64,000 bases of DNA. Origin: JAWKOK01 sp963848115 (GTDB lineage: Bacteria > Chloroflexota > Anaerolineae > Caldilineales > Caldilineaceae). The stretch lies in assembly GCA_963848115.1 (NCBI GenBank), contig CAWKCP010000013.1, positions 12,758 to 76,757 of the forward strand, read 5' to 3'. Position 1 is the stretch's first letter, and each line of letters begins with the position of its first letter. The position numbers were made by a program, and so were the translations under genes. Below, in pieces: positions 1 through 9,046 of this stretch. The notes beneath the pieces were generated by a model, which was not told the origin of the DNA, did no database searches, and worked only from the letters and a program-made list of their open reading frames with translations.

Positions 1-7
1 GGCAATC

Positions 8-2377
8 GTGGTATCGAACCGAAAGGTACGCGACATTCAGGCCAGAGATCGTAGCATCGGCTTTCTGATCTTCGGTTTCTTACTCGCATGCTATCTCTTC
101 ACCTATACGGGCGTGATCCAGAGCAGTGATGGATTGGCCATGTTCGCTACCACTGAGAGCCTGGCGCGGCGTGGCGAAGCGAATACGAATCAGATTCTCT
201 GGATGGGGTTGCAACAGGGCGATTTTGGCCCTGATGGCAATCTCTACAGTCGCAAAGGATTGGGCATGCCCTTGCTTGCACTGCCGCTGGTCTGGTTGGC
301 GCGTGCCTGGAACGCCATTGGTCTTGTTCAGGCCGCCCTCTTGCTCAATCCGATTCTTACCGCGTGGACGGGCGCATTGCTCTATCGCACCGGGCGGCGG
401 CTTGCATGGAGCCGCTCCACATCGGTCATCGGTGCTCTAATATTTGGCATGGCCACGCTGGCATGGCCATATACGCAGACCTTTTTCAGCGATCCGGTCT
501 GTGGATGGGGCCTATTCGCCGCCTCCTATGGTCTGCTTGCCTATGCACAAACAGGTCGCAAGCGCTATCTGGTGATGGCCGGCATGGCGTGGGGTATCGC
601 CTACCTGGCCCGTGTTATCAACCTGGTCACGCTGCCCATCTACCTCATCGGTCTCTACCTGGTGCTGGAAAGCCAAGTCAAGCGTCAGGTGGACGACCAC
701 CCTGGCTGGCGCGCCATCCTCCGCTACAATTGGCGGCCGATCATCAGTTTCTTGCTGCCTGTCATCGCCGTCGGCTTGATTTCACTGTGGTGGAATTGGG
801 CGCGTTTCGGGCACATCTTCGAGACAGGCTACGCTGAGACTGAACGCTTCGACGCGCTCTGGTGGTTCGGCATCGCGGGGATGCTAGTCAGCCCCGGCCG
901 CGGCCTGATCTGGTACAGTCCGATTTTGCTGCTCGTCATCCCGGGCGCAGTCTGGTTCTGGCGCAATGAGAGGCGCATTTTTTGGCTGATTTCTTCTGTC
1001 GTTGTCACGTACGTACTCTTCTACGGCAAGTGGTATATGTGGCATGGCGGCCATAGTTGGGGGCCTCGTTTCCTGGTGCCGATGATGCCGTTCTTGTCAT
1101 TGATGGCCGGCGCAGGATGGGCTGAGATGGTTCGTCTTTGGGGGGTATGGGGTCGTGCCCTGGCATGGGCGCTCTTTGCCATTTCCGTGGCCGTGCAGTG
1201 GCTCGGTATGTTGGTTCCCTTTGGCCTGGTTCAGGAGTGGTTGGCGGCCACTTTCGAGCCGCTCTACGCGCCCGAAACCTTCATCAGTTTTCGCACATCT
1301 CCTCTGCTCTTGCAGTGGCAATTTCTGGCGCCTGAAAATATCCATCTGGCCTGGTGGCGGACTAGTCAAGTTGCCGGATCGTTCAGCTGGTTCACATTTC
1401 TGGCGCCCGTTGTCGGTATCATCATCGGTGTTTTCCTGATATCGAGGATGCTGCGCAGATCCGATGTCACGGATGATACGGCTCCTGTCGATTCATCACA
1501 GAATTGGCTCTACGGCGTCAGCCTTCTCCTGATTATTCTGCTCGTGCTCGCCTACTACAAACCCTATCTGAGCGACGATGACAATCGTGCCATTGCCGGC
1601 CGCATCCATGCTCAGGAACAGAGCGGTGATGCGATACTGCATCTGATTCCAGAGGAGACTCAGCAATTTGCCAATGCCTATCATGGACGCTTGCACGGCT
1701 ATGGTCTCTTTGCGCGGGAAACCCTGGAGCCGACCGATGCCGACCTGTTGTCGAGACTGCGTACATCCAACCGCCGACTATGGGTTGTCCCGGACAGTAC
1801 ATCGCCGGAGCTATCGGGATGGGAAAGCGTGTTGCGAAGCAACGAATTTCTCTTGATAGACAGCCGCCCGACCGGGGAAGGCGGCGATCGCATGGCGCTC
1901 TATGCCCTGTCCGATGGGTATTCATTGGCTCAGGTTGGACTTGGCACGATCTTCGGAGACCCGAATGGGCCCGGACCCATTACTGCCGACAGTGGATGGA
2001 TCCGGTTGGAGGGATATGCGCTGACCGAACAGGCGACGCCCGGCGGTGAAGTGCTTGTTCTGTTGGCCTGGCGCAGTATGCAGGCGGTCGATTATGATTA
2101 TCATGTCTTTGTCCACCTGTTGAACAGTGACGGCGACAAAGTGGCACAGCGTGATGGGCAACCCGTGCAGTGGACGCGACCGACGAGCACATGGACGCCG
2201 GAAACAGAGATTATCGACCGATATGGTATGCTTCTTCCGGTCGATCTGCCTGTCGGCGATTACACCATTGCGGTAGGTCTCTACGATCCAGTCAACGGAC
2301 AGCGCCTGCCGATCAGTGCCGGACCTGGCGACTACGCTGTTGAATTGGGCCCCGTGCAGGTTGTGCCAAGTCGCTGA
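8..2377 (+). CDS. GT-C-like polytopic membrane protein with C-terminal beta-sandwich domain
   Basis: A 789-residue protein. About 500 N-terminal residues are strongly hydrophobic with roughly a dozen membrane segments, starting near residue 18 (FLIFGFLLACYLF). A soluble tail of about 290 residues follows. The layout resembles GT39/ArnT-like lipid-linked glycosyltransferases of Chloroflexota, but I see no clear catalytic DE motif in the first loop (it reads SSDG), so the activity is not established. The last 120 residues (LEGYAL, VFVHLLNSDGD, AVGLYDPVNGQRLP) match the C-terminal domain of the other GT-C-like protein at 4016-6380. The start used is GTG at position 8, but the frame is open to the window edge, so the N-terminus may be longer. 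The next gene follows within about 30 bases on the same strand. Confidence 0.75.
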   Translation: MVSNRKVRDIQARDRSIGFLIFGFLLACYLFTYTGVIQSSDGLAMFATTESLARRGEANTNQILWMGLQQGDFGPDGNLYSRKGLGMPLLALPLVWLARAWNAIGLVQAALLLNPILTAWTGALLYRTGRRLAWSRSTSVIGALIFGMATLAWPYTQTFFSDPVCGWGLFAASYGLLAYAQTGRKRYLVMAGMAWGIAYLARVINLVTLPIYLIGLYLVLESQVKRQVDDHPGWRAILRYNWRPIISFLLPVIAVGLISLWWNWARFGHIFETGYAETERFDALWWFGIAGMLVSPGRGLIWYSPILLLVIPGAVWFWRNERRIFWLISSVVVTYVLFYGKWYMWHGGHSWGPRFLVPMMPFLSLMAGAGWAEMVRLWGVWGRALAWALFAISVAVQWLGMLVPFGLVQEWLAATFEPLYAPETFISFRTSPLLLQWQFLAPENIHLAWWRTSQVAGSFSWFTFLAPVVGIIIGVFLISRMLRRSDVTDDTAPVDSSQNWLYGVSLLLIILLVLAYYKPYLSDDDNRAIAGRIHAQEQSGDAILHLIPEETQQFANAYHGRLHGYGLFARETLEPTDADLLSRLRTSNRRLWVVPDSTSPELSGWESVLRSNEFLLIDSRPTGEGGDRMALYALSDGYSLAQVGLGTIFGDPNGPGPITADSGWIRLEGYALTEQATPGGEVLVLLAWRSMQAVDYDYHVFVHLLNSDGDKVAQRDGQPVQWTRPTSTWTPETEIIDRYGMLLPVDLPVGDYTIAVGLYDPVNGQRLPISAGPGDYAVELGPVQVVPSR

Positions 2378-2410
2378 TCAATCATGGTCTCCCGTTGTAG
2401 GAGGAATACA

Positions 2411-3259
2411 TTGAGTATTGTTGGAAATGAATCTTTCAGTAGCGACTTCCTTTCAGGGCGAGTGCTACAGCGATTCCTACGACGAGTCGGAATCCTGCTG
2501 TTGTGGCTAATGTTGCTCGTATTGTTGGCTGCCTGCGGCGGCGATGCGTCGACGCCCACACCCACTGCAACCGCTTCACCTGAGGCTACAGCTACGGCGG
2601 CAGAACGTACCGAAGAAGCGGCCACGCCGCTTGATGACACGACCATGATCGTCGTGACCTTGGCGCCGACGCCGATGACCAGTACGGCAGAGAACCTGTC
2701 CGCTGACGATAGTGAAACAATCACAAGCGCCGCCATCGCTGTCCAGACAACGCCCGTTGTCGAAGTGAGTCGTAACTGCCAGGTCGAATCAGATCTGGAT
2801 CTGGCAGGATATCCTCAGTTGGAACAGATCATGGGCTGTGCGCTGGCTCCTGCCCTGTCAGAGGCTGTCGGATTTAACGAATTCGGTCCAGGTCCGGAGT
2901 TCAACAAGTTTATGCTCTGGCTGAGTTGGGAAGACCAGATTTACACACTTTTTCCGAATGGCGTCTGGCGGGCAGCTGTTGATGACTGGACAGAAGATAT
3001 GCCCGACTTTTCTTGCAACCCATTGGCCGGAGAACCGTCATCGCCGCCGTTACCGCGGCGTGGTTTCGGCAAGGTTTGGTGCGATGACCCTGATGTGCGC
3101 GATCGAATGGGGACGATTAGCGTTGAGGAACGGCTTTGTCAACACTCTGTGATTCAGATGTTTGAAAATGGACGCGTGATCGCCTGCTTTGAAGATGCGA
3201 CGATTCGCTATTTCAAGCTATTCAATGACAACACATGGCAGGCCGTGTTGCAGCCGTAG
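2411..3259 (+). CDS. Secreted lipoprotein of unknown function
   Basis: I chose TTG at 2411 because a perfect AGGAGG lies at 2399-2404, six bases upstream. An in-frame ATG at 2384 would add nine residues but has no ribosome site. The N-terminus carries basic residues, a hydrophobic stretch (WLMLLVLLAAC) and a lipobox LAAC with the Cys at residue 42, so a lipid-anchored exported protein is expected. After the Cys comes a low-complexity Thr/Ala/Pro linker, typical of Chloroflexota lipoproteins. The roughly 170-residue C-terminal domain contains six or more cysteines and Trp-rich segments (LWLSWEDQIYTLFPNGVWRA). I do not recognise the fold. It lies between a membrane protein and rsmD on the same strand and may be cotranscribed with both. 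Confidence 0.75.
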   Translation: MSIVGNESFSSDFLSGRVLQRFLRRVGILLLWLMLLVLLAACGGDASTPTPTATASPEATATAAERTEEAATPLDDTTMIVVTLAPTPMTSTAENLSADDSETITSAAIAVQTTPVVEVSRNCQVESDLDLAGYPQLEQIMGCALAPALSEAVGFNEFGPGPEFNKFMLWLSWEDQIYTLFPNGVWRAAVDDWTEDMPDFSCNPLAGEPSSPPLPRRGFGKVWCDDPDVRDRMGTISVEERLCQHSVIQMFENGRVIACFEDATIRYFKLFNDNTWQAVLQP

Positions 3260-3290
3260 TCGTCAAGGGTAGAAAGACGAAGACTGAACC

Positions 3291-3887
3291 ATGCGCGTGA
3301 TCGCTGGAGAGGCCAAAGGCAGAAAACTGAAGATGGTTCCCGGCGACGGCACGCGTCCGATCACCGATCGCGCCAAGGAGGCGCTCTTCAGCATCATTGG
3401 GCACTGGATCGAGGGCGTGCGCATGCTCGATCTCTTTGGCGGGACCGGCTCTGTCGGTATCGAGGCGCTAAGTCGGGGCGCCGACTTCGTCCATTTTGTC
3501 GACATGAACCGCAAGGCCTGTGAGACCATTCTGGTCAATCTCAAACACTGTGACATGGATACCCGGGCTCGGGTGCAACGGGCCAATGGCTTTTCTGTGC
3601 TCGAAAGCTATACAGGTGAGCCGTTCGACTTCATCTATATTGCTCCGCCTCAATACAAGGACATGTGGCGTAAGGCCCTGTTGCAACTGGACGCCCGTCC
3701 TGAGTTGATGGCCCGATATGCAACGATTGTCGTCCAGATCCATCCGCGTGAACGAGAACCCGTCGAGCTAACCTACCTGGAAGAATATGACCACCGTGAG
3801 TATGGATCGGTGCTCCTGATCTTCTACGCTCTCGCCGAGGATCTGGCTGAGGACGATGATTTTGAGGAAGATGATATCGAGGTCTAA
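3291..3887 (+). CDS. rsmD: 16S rRNA (guanine-N2)-methyltransferase RsmD
   Basis: RsmD methylates G966 of 16S rRNA using S-adenosylmethionine. The protein is 198 residues, the usual length. It begins MRVIAGEAKGRKL, the conserved RsmD N-terminus (RIIgG..kGr.L), followed by the TRPITDRAKEALF helix. The SAM-binding motif is LDLFGGTGSVGIEALSRGA near residues 44-62. The catalytic motif, usually (D/N)PPY, reads IAPPQY near residues 113-118. This variant should be noted but occurs in some lineages of the family, so I still call RsmD with confidence. A 32-base gap separates it from the lipoprotein gene upstream. The C-terminus ends in an acidic tail (EDLAEDDDFEEDDIEV). Confidence 0.9.
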   Translation: MRVIAGEAKGRKLKMVPGDGTRPITDRAKEALFSIIGHWIEGVRMLDLFGGTGSVGIEALSRGADFVHFVDMNRKACETILVNLKHCDMDTRARVQRANGFSVLESYTGEPFDFIYIAPPQYKDMWRKALLQLDARPELMARYATIVVQIHPREREPVELTYLEEYDHREYGSVLLIFYALAEDLAEDDDFEEDDIEV

Positions 3888-4015
3888 ACTGTCCGCACAA
3901 TCAATGATTGCGCGAATGCGTCAATCGCCAAGAGGGAGCGCCGTAGTCTTGCCTGCGGCATTCATGCTTAGCCGATCGCGGACGACCAGACATCCAGGCA
4001 AGAATATCTGCGTCT

Positions 4016-6380
4016 CTATTCCACGATAATCTCGGCCAGCAATGTCACGTCTCCATTGCCGTCAATCATCAGCCGCTCACCGGTATTCGGATCGTAGAGG
4101 CCCGTAATCAGCCTGTATGGGCCAGGCGCGCTATTGTCAGGCATGCGCAACGCAAAGGCCGTTTCGATGAGGTCGTTCTGCCTGCCAAGCGGATGTCGGG
4201 TAGAAGACCCCGCCCGGCGGCTGATCCTGCTGAGCAAGAGGCGTGCCGTCGGCATCGACCAAATGTACGAACGCTGTGTAGTCCCCCTTGACATCGTCAA
4301 ATGCCCGCCAGACCAAGCGCACATTCATTTCGTCCCCACTCTGCAATGCCTCTGATAGAGTATCTACGCCGACCAATTCGATGGGTTCGCTCCACTGGAC
4401 GTTGCGGGCCTGTTCGGGCTCCGTCACAGGCGGACCGGTATTGAACCAAGCAACAGGCTGTGGTTCACCCAATACCGTGATGCCAACCTCGCCATCGGCC
4501 GGCAATCTGTAGACCGAGACTTGCAACCGATATCTGCCTGGGTCCAGCGTCTTGGGCAGTTCCAGCGTCTTGAAATCCGGCACTGGCTGGTTGAAGATCA
4601 GGCTGGACGGGATGATGCCGTTGGCCGGCGGCCCATCGGTCTGGGCCATGCGGCGGCCGTCTTCGGCCACCAGCTGGACCGATGTGTTGATCTCTCTCTC
4701 TACAGGATCGGTGCTCTGCCAGAGCAGTGTGACCGGCAATGGCTCACCTGCTTCAAATGCTCCTGTCTCTATCCCAAACAGCGTCAACGGACCGAATGGG
4801 ATCGGCTCGGCAAAGGTGCGCCTCTCCAAGCTTCCCGGTTGCTCTTGCCATTCATTGGCTACCAAGGCCATGACGCCACGCTCTTCAAAGGCAATATCAA
4901 ACTGCTCCAGCACGGTGCGTGTGTACTCCGGCTCATAGCGGGTGGCCAAACGAAAGCTGTCTGTGATGAACCATGTCCGCGGCGCTCCCTGGATTACGCT
5001 GATCAGCTGTCCATTTTCGTTCAACAACTCGGCCCCAGACCAACGATCCACGAGTGTGCTGCTTTCATTCTCAATCACAAACTCCTCGTAGCCGCGTTGG
5101 ATTGCGTAGTAGTCACATGGGCCCAAAGCCAGCGCGCAGGCCGGCGGCTGTGGCGACAGAATGACGTCGCCTTCTGACCGGTGCTCGGCGACATAGGCCA
5201 GCACCCGGTCATAGCCTTCGGTCTGTTGTGCCAGCGTGCTTTGGGTGCCGGGCCAGAGCAGCAGTGCCAGCATGCCGCCGCCGACCGCGGTCGCGAGCCA
5301 ACGTAGGTGCATGCTGGAGAGCAGCCGGTCGATGATCCAGACCAAGCCCGCGGCGCCGACAAGCAGCCAGAATGACTGAACCAGCAGAAGGTAGCGTGCG
5401 TCGCGCCAGGTGGTGCCGACCAGGGCCAACAGCACTACAGAGACAAAGACAAAGATTAACGCGAAGTAGAGTGTCGACTGGTGAAATCGGCTCAGTTTAC
5501 GCAATCGGCTGTGGCTGTGCTCAAGTGCAAGTAGAGCTGCCACCACTGCCACCAGTGCAAAGATCGTCCAGGCCAGACGCTCCGGCGCTGTGACGAGCGG
5601 CCCGTAGACGCGCCATGCGCCGACTACGTCAAATATCAGGCCGACATAGGGGCGGGTTGACTGAATGGTCTCGAAATAGCCGGGCTGCCCAAAGATCTCG
5701 ATGGCGTAGCGAAGACCGATGGCGGCGAGGCAGACGGCATTGCAGATCAGCACGGCCGGGCGTAACAGGTACCGCCAGCCACGCCAGAGCACCATGGCAA
5801 GAAAGATTGGCGGATATAAGAGAAGTGTCTCTTCCTGTGAATAGAGCGCAAGCACGAAGAAACCCGCGAACGCAGCCAGCCACCGTTGTTCTGAACGCTT
5901 CTCGTCGCTGCGTATCGCCACAAATGCTGTCCACACTGCCAACAAGCTGAAGAACTGTAGTTGCGAGTAGAAGCGCGCCCGTCCGCTCCAGATGATGGCT
6001 TCAGGCAGAAGGGCCAGCCCCAGCGATGCCAGCAGCCCGACCCGAGCATTCCATTCCCGTCTGCCGATGAAGAAGGCGGCGAGGATCGTCGCCAGACCGA
6101 AGAAGAGGCTGACCAACCGACCGTTTGTGTAGCTGAATCCGAAAACAGAGAGGAACGCTGCCTCAATATAGGAATTGAGCAGCCCACGTGTGTAGAGCAC
6201 GCCGCTGGGCATGCGCGGTATGCCCAGTTCCTGTATGCGTGTGGCGGCCCACAGCGTAGTGAACTCGTCGACATAGAGGCTGATTTCGTGGATATAGCGC
6301 CAGCGCAGCCAGAACCCGATAGCCAGGATGCCGGCCAGTAGGAGACCGCTGACGATTGTCCGTGTCCGTTTCGAATTCAT
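4016..6380 (-). CDS. GT39/ArnT-like membrane glycosyltransferase (frameshifted near 4178)
   Basis: A polytopic membrane protein of about 785 residues. Residue 30 onwards reads HEISLYVDEFTTLWAA, which carries the acidic DE pair of the first extracytoplasmic loop that is catalytic in GT-C enzymes such as PMT and ArnT. About 11 hydrophobic segments follow. The soluble C-terminal half ends in a beta-sandwich (YTAFVHLVDADGTPLAQQD) shared with the protein at 8-2377. The main frame runs into unrelated residues after TSAWQA. The natural continuation, NDLIETAFALRMPDN...LYDPNTGERL, is in another frame, so there is one extra base or two missing bases near 4178. I annotate through it to the stop at 4016-4018. 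The likely role is transfer of a sugar from a polyprenyl-phosphate donor; the acceptor is unknown. Confidence 0.75.
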
Positions 6381-6404
6381 GGTGATCGTCGCATATGAGA
6401 AAGG

Positions 6405-6575
6405 GTATTGACCACAGATGAACAGCGATGGACACAGATAGTCGCAGATGCAGACAACCCGTAGGTTACGCTACCGGAGCGACTGGCTCCAAATGTCCAG
6501 TCGCTTCCACGATCGCGAAGGGTTCCCTTGCACTTCCTCCGTGCTCTCTGTGCCATCTTCGGGCCTCGGTGGTGA
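6405..6575. repeat. Dispersed intergenic repeat of the CCACAGAT/CTCTGTG type
   Basis: The 200-base gap between tsaD and the membrane glycosyltransferase is non-coding. It holds several CCACAGAT/CACAGAT motifs on one side and CTCCGTG, CTCTGTG, CGGTGGTG motifs on the other, which can pair. The same motif set in the same order occurs at 35100-35340 between pdhA and pdhB, so this is a dispersed element. I see no coding capacity. Confidence 0.55.
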
Positions 6576-6584
6576 TCTCTGATT

Positions 6585-7691
6585 CTACGTAGAGAGCGGC
6601 AGATTCGCATGGACATCCAGACCCAACCCACCATCTTCTGGAGATGCTTCACGTCGTTGATAGTAGGCGGCCGCGCCGATCATGGCGGCGTTGTCGGTGC
6701 AGAGAGCCAAGGGCGGGATGTGCAACGGGAGATTCATGGCCGCGAAACGCTCAGTCGCGGCCTGGCGCAGCGCAGCATTGGCGCTGACGCCGCCGCAGAT
6801 GCAGACCTGCTGCACATCAAACATCTGGGCAGCGTCGGCCGTCTTGTTGACTAGCACGTCGACGACCGATTCCTGGAAAGCGGCTGCAATGTCAGCGGCA
6901 GTCTTGGGCGAGGACGGCTCCATGCCGCCGGTCTCCAGCTGGCGAACTAGATTGAGCACAGCGGTCTTGAGCCCGGAGAAGCTGAAATTGAATCGATGGT
7001 CGGCCTGCTTCATCAGCGGGCGCGGGAGCGGGAAACGGGTCGGATCGCCCCTTTCCGCCGCAGCCTGGATAGCCGGCCCGCCGGGAAAGCCCAATTCCAG
7101 CAGGCGAGCCACTTTGTCGAACGCCTCTCCTGCTGCGTCGTCCAGCGTGCCGCCGAGATGCTCATACTGGCCGTGGCCGCGCATGAGCACTAGCTCTGTG
7201 TGACCGCCGGAGACAATGAGCACCAGAACGGGAAAGCTGTCTTCGGGGCTGGTCTCTCTGCCGGTGCTGTCATCATCGCTACCCTTGCCGACGGTCTCCA
7301 GCCAATTGCTGTAGACATGGCCTTCCAGATGGTTGACGCCCACCAAAGGCAGACCGCTGGCAAAACTCAACCCCTTGGCAGCGTTGACACCCACCAGCAG
7401 GCTGCCTGCCAGTCCCGGGCCATGGGTGACGGCAATAGCGGCTAGTTCGTTGAGGTGTTCGATTCCAGCCTCAGCCAGCGCCTGTTCGATCACTGGCTGA
7501 ATGGCCAATACATGTTGCCTGCTGGCGACTTCAGGAAAGACGCCGCCAAAGCGTCGATGCAGGTCGATCTGGGTGGCGACGACATTGCTGCGAATGTGCC
7601 GTCCATTCTCGATCACCGCGGCCGCGGTCTCGTCGCAGCTAGTCTCGATGGCGAGGATTCGGATCGGATCTTGCGGTGATGGTGACAGCAT
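6585..7691 (-). CDS. tsaD: tRNA N6-adenosine threonylcarbamoyltransferase TsaD
   Basis: TsaD transfers the threonylcarbamoyl group onto A37 of ANN-decoding tRNAs, working with TsaB and TsaE (neither is seen here). The 368-residue protein starts with the ASKHA-fold motif AIETSCDET (residues 14-22). It has HGPGLAGSLLVGVNAAKGL near 90, the metal-binding pair in NHLEGH (H121 and H125), and GGVSANAALR and CTDNAAMIGAA near the C-terminus. Length and motifs are standard. A short Gly/Asp/Ser-rich insertion near residues 132-150 (GKGSDDDSTGRETSPED) is unusual and probably a surface loop. No strong ribosome site precedes the ATG. The next gene upstream on this strand is the WecA/MraY-type transferase, 91 bases away. 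Confidence 0.95.
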   Translation of the reverse strand: MLSPSPQDPIRILAIETSCDETAAAVIENGRHIRSNVVATQIDLHRRFGGVFPEVASRQHVLAIQPVIEQALAEAGIEHLNELAAIAVTHGPGLAGSLLVGVNAAKGLSFASGLPLVGVNHLEGHVYSNWLETVGKGSDDDSTGRETSPEDSFPVLVLIVSGGHTELVLMRGHGQYEHLGGTLDDAAGEAFDKVARLLELGFPGGPAIQAAAERGDPTRFPLPRPLMKQADHRFNFSFSGLKTAVLNLVRQLETGGMEPSSPKTAADIAAAFQESVVDVLVNKTADAAQMFDVQQVCICGGVSANAALRQAATERFAAMNLPLHIPPLALCTDNAAMIGAAAYYQRREASPEDGGLGLDVHANLPLST

Positions 7692-7782
7692 GTATTGGGT
7701 ATTGTTGTCCTTTTTTGCAGCGGAGTCATCTGTGGCTAAAATTTATCAGCGTATTTGATTATACCTTCGCCATACAGGCACA

Positions 7783-8862
7783 TCAATTCGCTTCTTGGTT
7801 GGACTCCCGCGTGGCCCAGATGAGAACGGCGAGGGCTACGATACCAAGATTGACCAACGCAATCAGCTTAAAGACCCGATCATCAAACAATAACGTCATG
7901 GCGCCGAAGAGTGCACAGAACGTCCAGTAGCCAAGGACAATTGTTCGCTCGCTCATGCCCTTGTCCAACAGGCGGTAGTGCAGGTGATCGCGCCCTCCTT
8001 GGCCGGGCGAAACGCCGCGTCGCCGGCGCATGTAGATCAGCCAGGCTACGTCCAATGCCGGTAGGCCCAGTACCAGCATCACCGTTGCCAGCCGCGCCCC
8101 GCCAATGATGCCCAGGGCGGCCACAACAAAGCCCAGGAAGAAGCTGCCGCTGCTGCCCATGAAGATGCGTGCCGGCGAAAAATTGAAGGGCAGAAATCCG
8201 ACGGTCGCGCCCAGCAAGATTACCGGCAAGAGCGCAACGCTCAGTTGAGGCGGCTCAGCTCGAAAGATCATGTGAATCGCCAGCACCACGCAGAGGATCG
8301 CTGTGACGCCGGTCGCCAGCCCGCTCAGCCCGTCCAGCCAATTGACCGTATTCATCATGCCCATGAACCAGAAGATGGTCAACCCGCCCACGATCCACCA
8401 CGGCAAGCCTTCTTGACCGCCCAGCAGACCGTCGCCAAATGGATTGTTCACATGTTTGATGAAGATCAGGCCGGCGATTGCGATCAGCGAAGCGACAAAC
8501 TGGGCCAGATATTGAGGACCGCTGGACCATTCGAAGCGGTCATCGAGGAAGCCGGCCACAATGCAGAATGTGCTGCCGATCAGGAGGGCGGTCAAACGGC
8601 GCAGCTCGTTGGGATCGTTGCGCGGTGGAAACCAATGCCCGACCGTATTCGGCAATAGATGAGGTAGCCAGAGGGTGAATCCAACGATGAGGATAAAACC
8701 GGCGTAGAGGGCCAACCCGCCGGTCCGTGGAATCGCGCCGCTGTGCTGCCGACGTCCACCCGGCAGATCCACTATGCCCAGCCTGCGTCCGAGCTGTCCG
8801 GCGAGTGGTGTCAGTGAAGCGGTAAGCAATGCGGCGGCAAGGAAAAGCGAGAGGTAGAGCAT
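7783..8862 (-). CDS. WecA/MraY-family phospho-sugar transferase (GT4)
   Basis: A 359-residue membrane protein of the family that transfers UDP-activated GlcNAc or MurNAc-pentapeptide phosphate onto undecaprenyl phosphate. It has about 10-11 membrane segments. Visible motifs are FLDDRFEW (DD pair), MNTVNWLDGLSGLA, RIFMGSSGSFFLGF and RDHLHYRLLDKG. The last one favours the WecA/TagO side over MraY. In the family the third motif is normally FMGDxGS, with an Asp implicated in Mg2+ binding and catalysis; here it reads FMGSSGS, so that Asp is Ser. The enzyme may be impaired or use another residue. It is likely the first step of a cell-surface glycan pathway, consistent with nearby glycosyltransferase-like genes. 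Confidence 0.85.
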   Translation of the reverse strand: MLYLSLFLAAALLTASLTPLAGQLGRRLGIVDLPGGRRQHSGAIPRTGGLALYAGFILIVGFTLWLPHLLPNTVGHWFPPRNDPNELRRLTALLIGSTFCIVAGFLDDRFEWSSGPQYLAQFVASLIAIAGLIFIKHVNNPFGDGLLGGQEGLPWWIVGGLTIFWFMGMMNTVNWLDGLSGLATGVTAILCVVLAIHMIFRAEPPQLSVALLPVILLGATVGFLPFNFSPARIFMGSSGSFFLGFVVAALGIIGGARLATVMLVLGLPALDVAWLIYMRRRRGVSPGQGGRDHLHYRLLDKGMSERTIVLGYWTFCALFGAMTLLFDDRVFKLIALVNLGIVALAVLIWATRESNQEAN

Positions 8863-8896
8863 GGGTCAAGGACGAAAAGGGCAGATCGAAGACCGA

Positions 8897-8941
8897 TGAT
8901 TGAAGAACAACTGATTGAAGAACAACTGATTGAAGAACAAC
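8897..8941. repeat. Three perfect tandem copies of a 15-bp unit
   Basis: The unit TGATTGAAGAACAAC is repeated three times without mismatch at 8897-8911, 8912-8926 and 8927-8941, in the gap between asnS and the GT4 gene. A diverged GATCGAAGACCGATGA precedes it. It is a short tandem repeat, probably variable in copy number, with no coding role seen. Confidence 0.9.
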
Positions 8942-9046
8942 GTCGCTGTACCAAGAGTTAAAACGTGCACTGGACTGCTCCAACTATCGCTCTTCAGTCT
9001 TTGTTCTTCGATCTGCACCCTCCCGAACGCTATTTGCGGAACGTCC

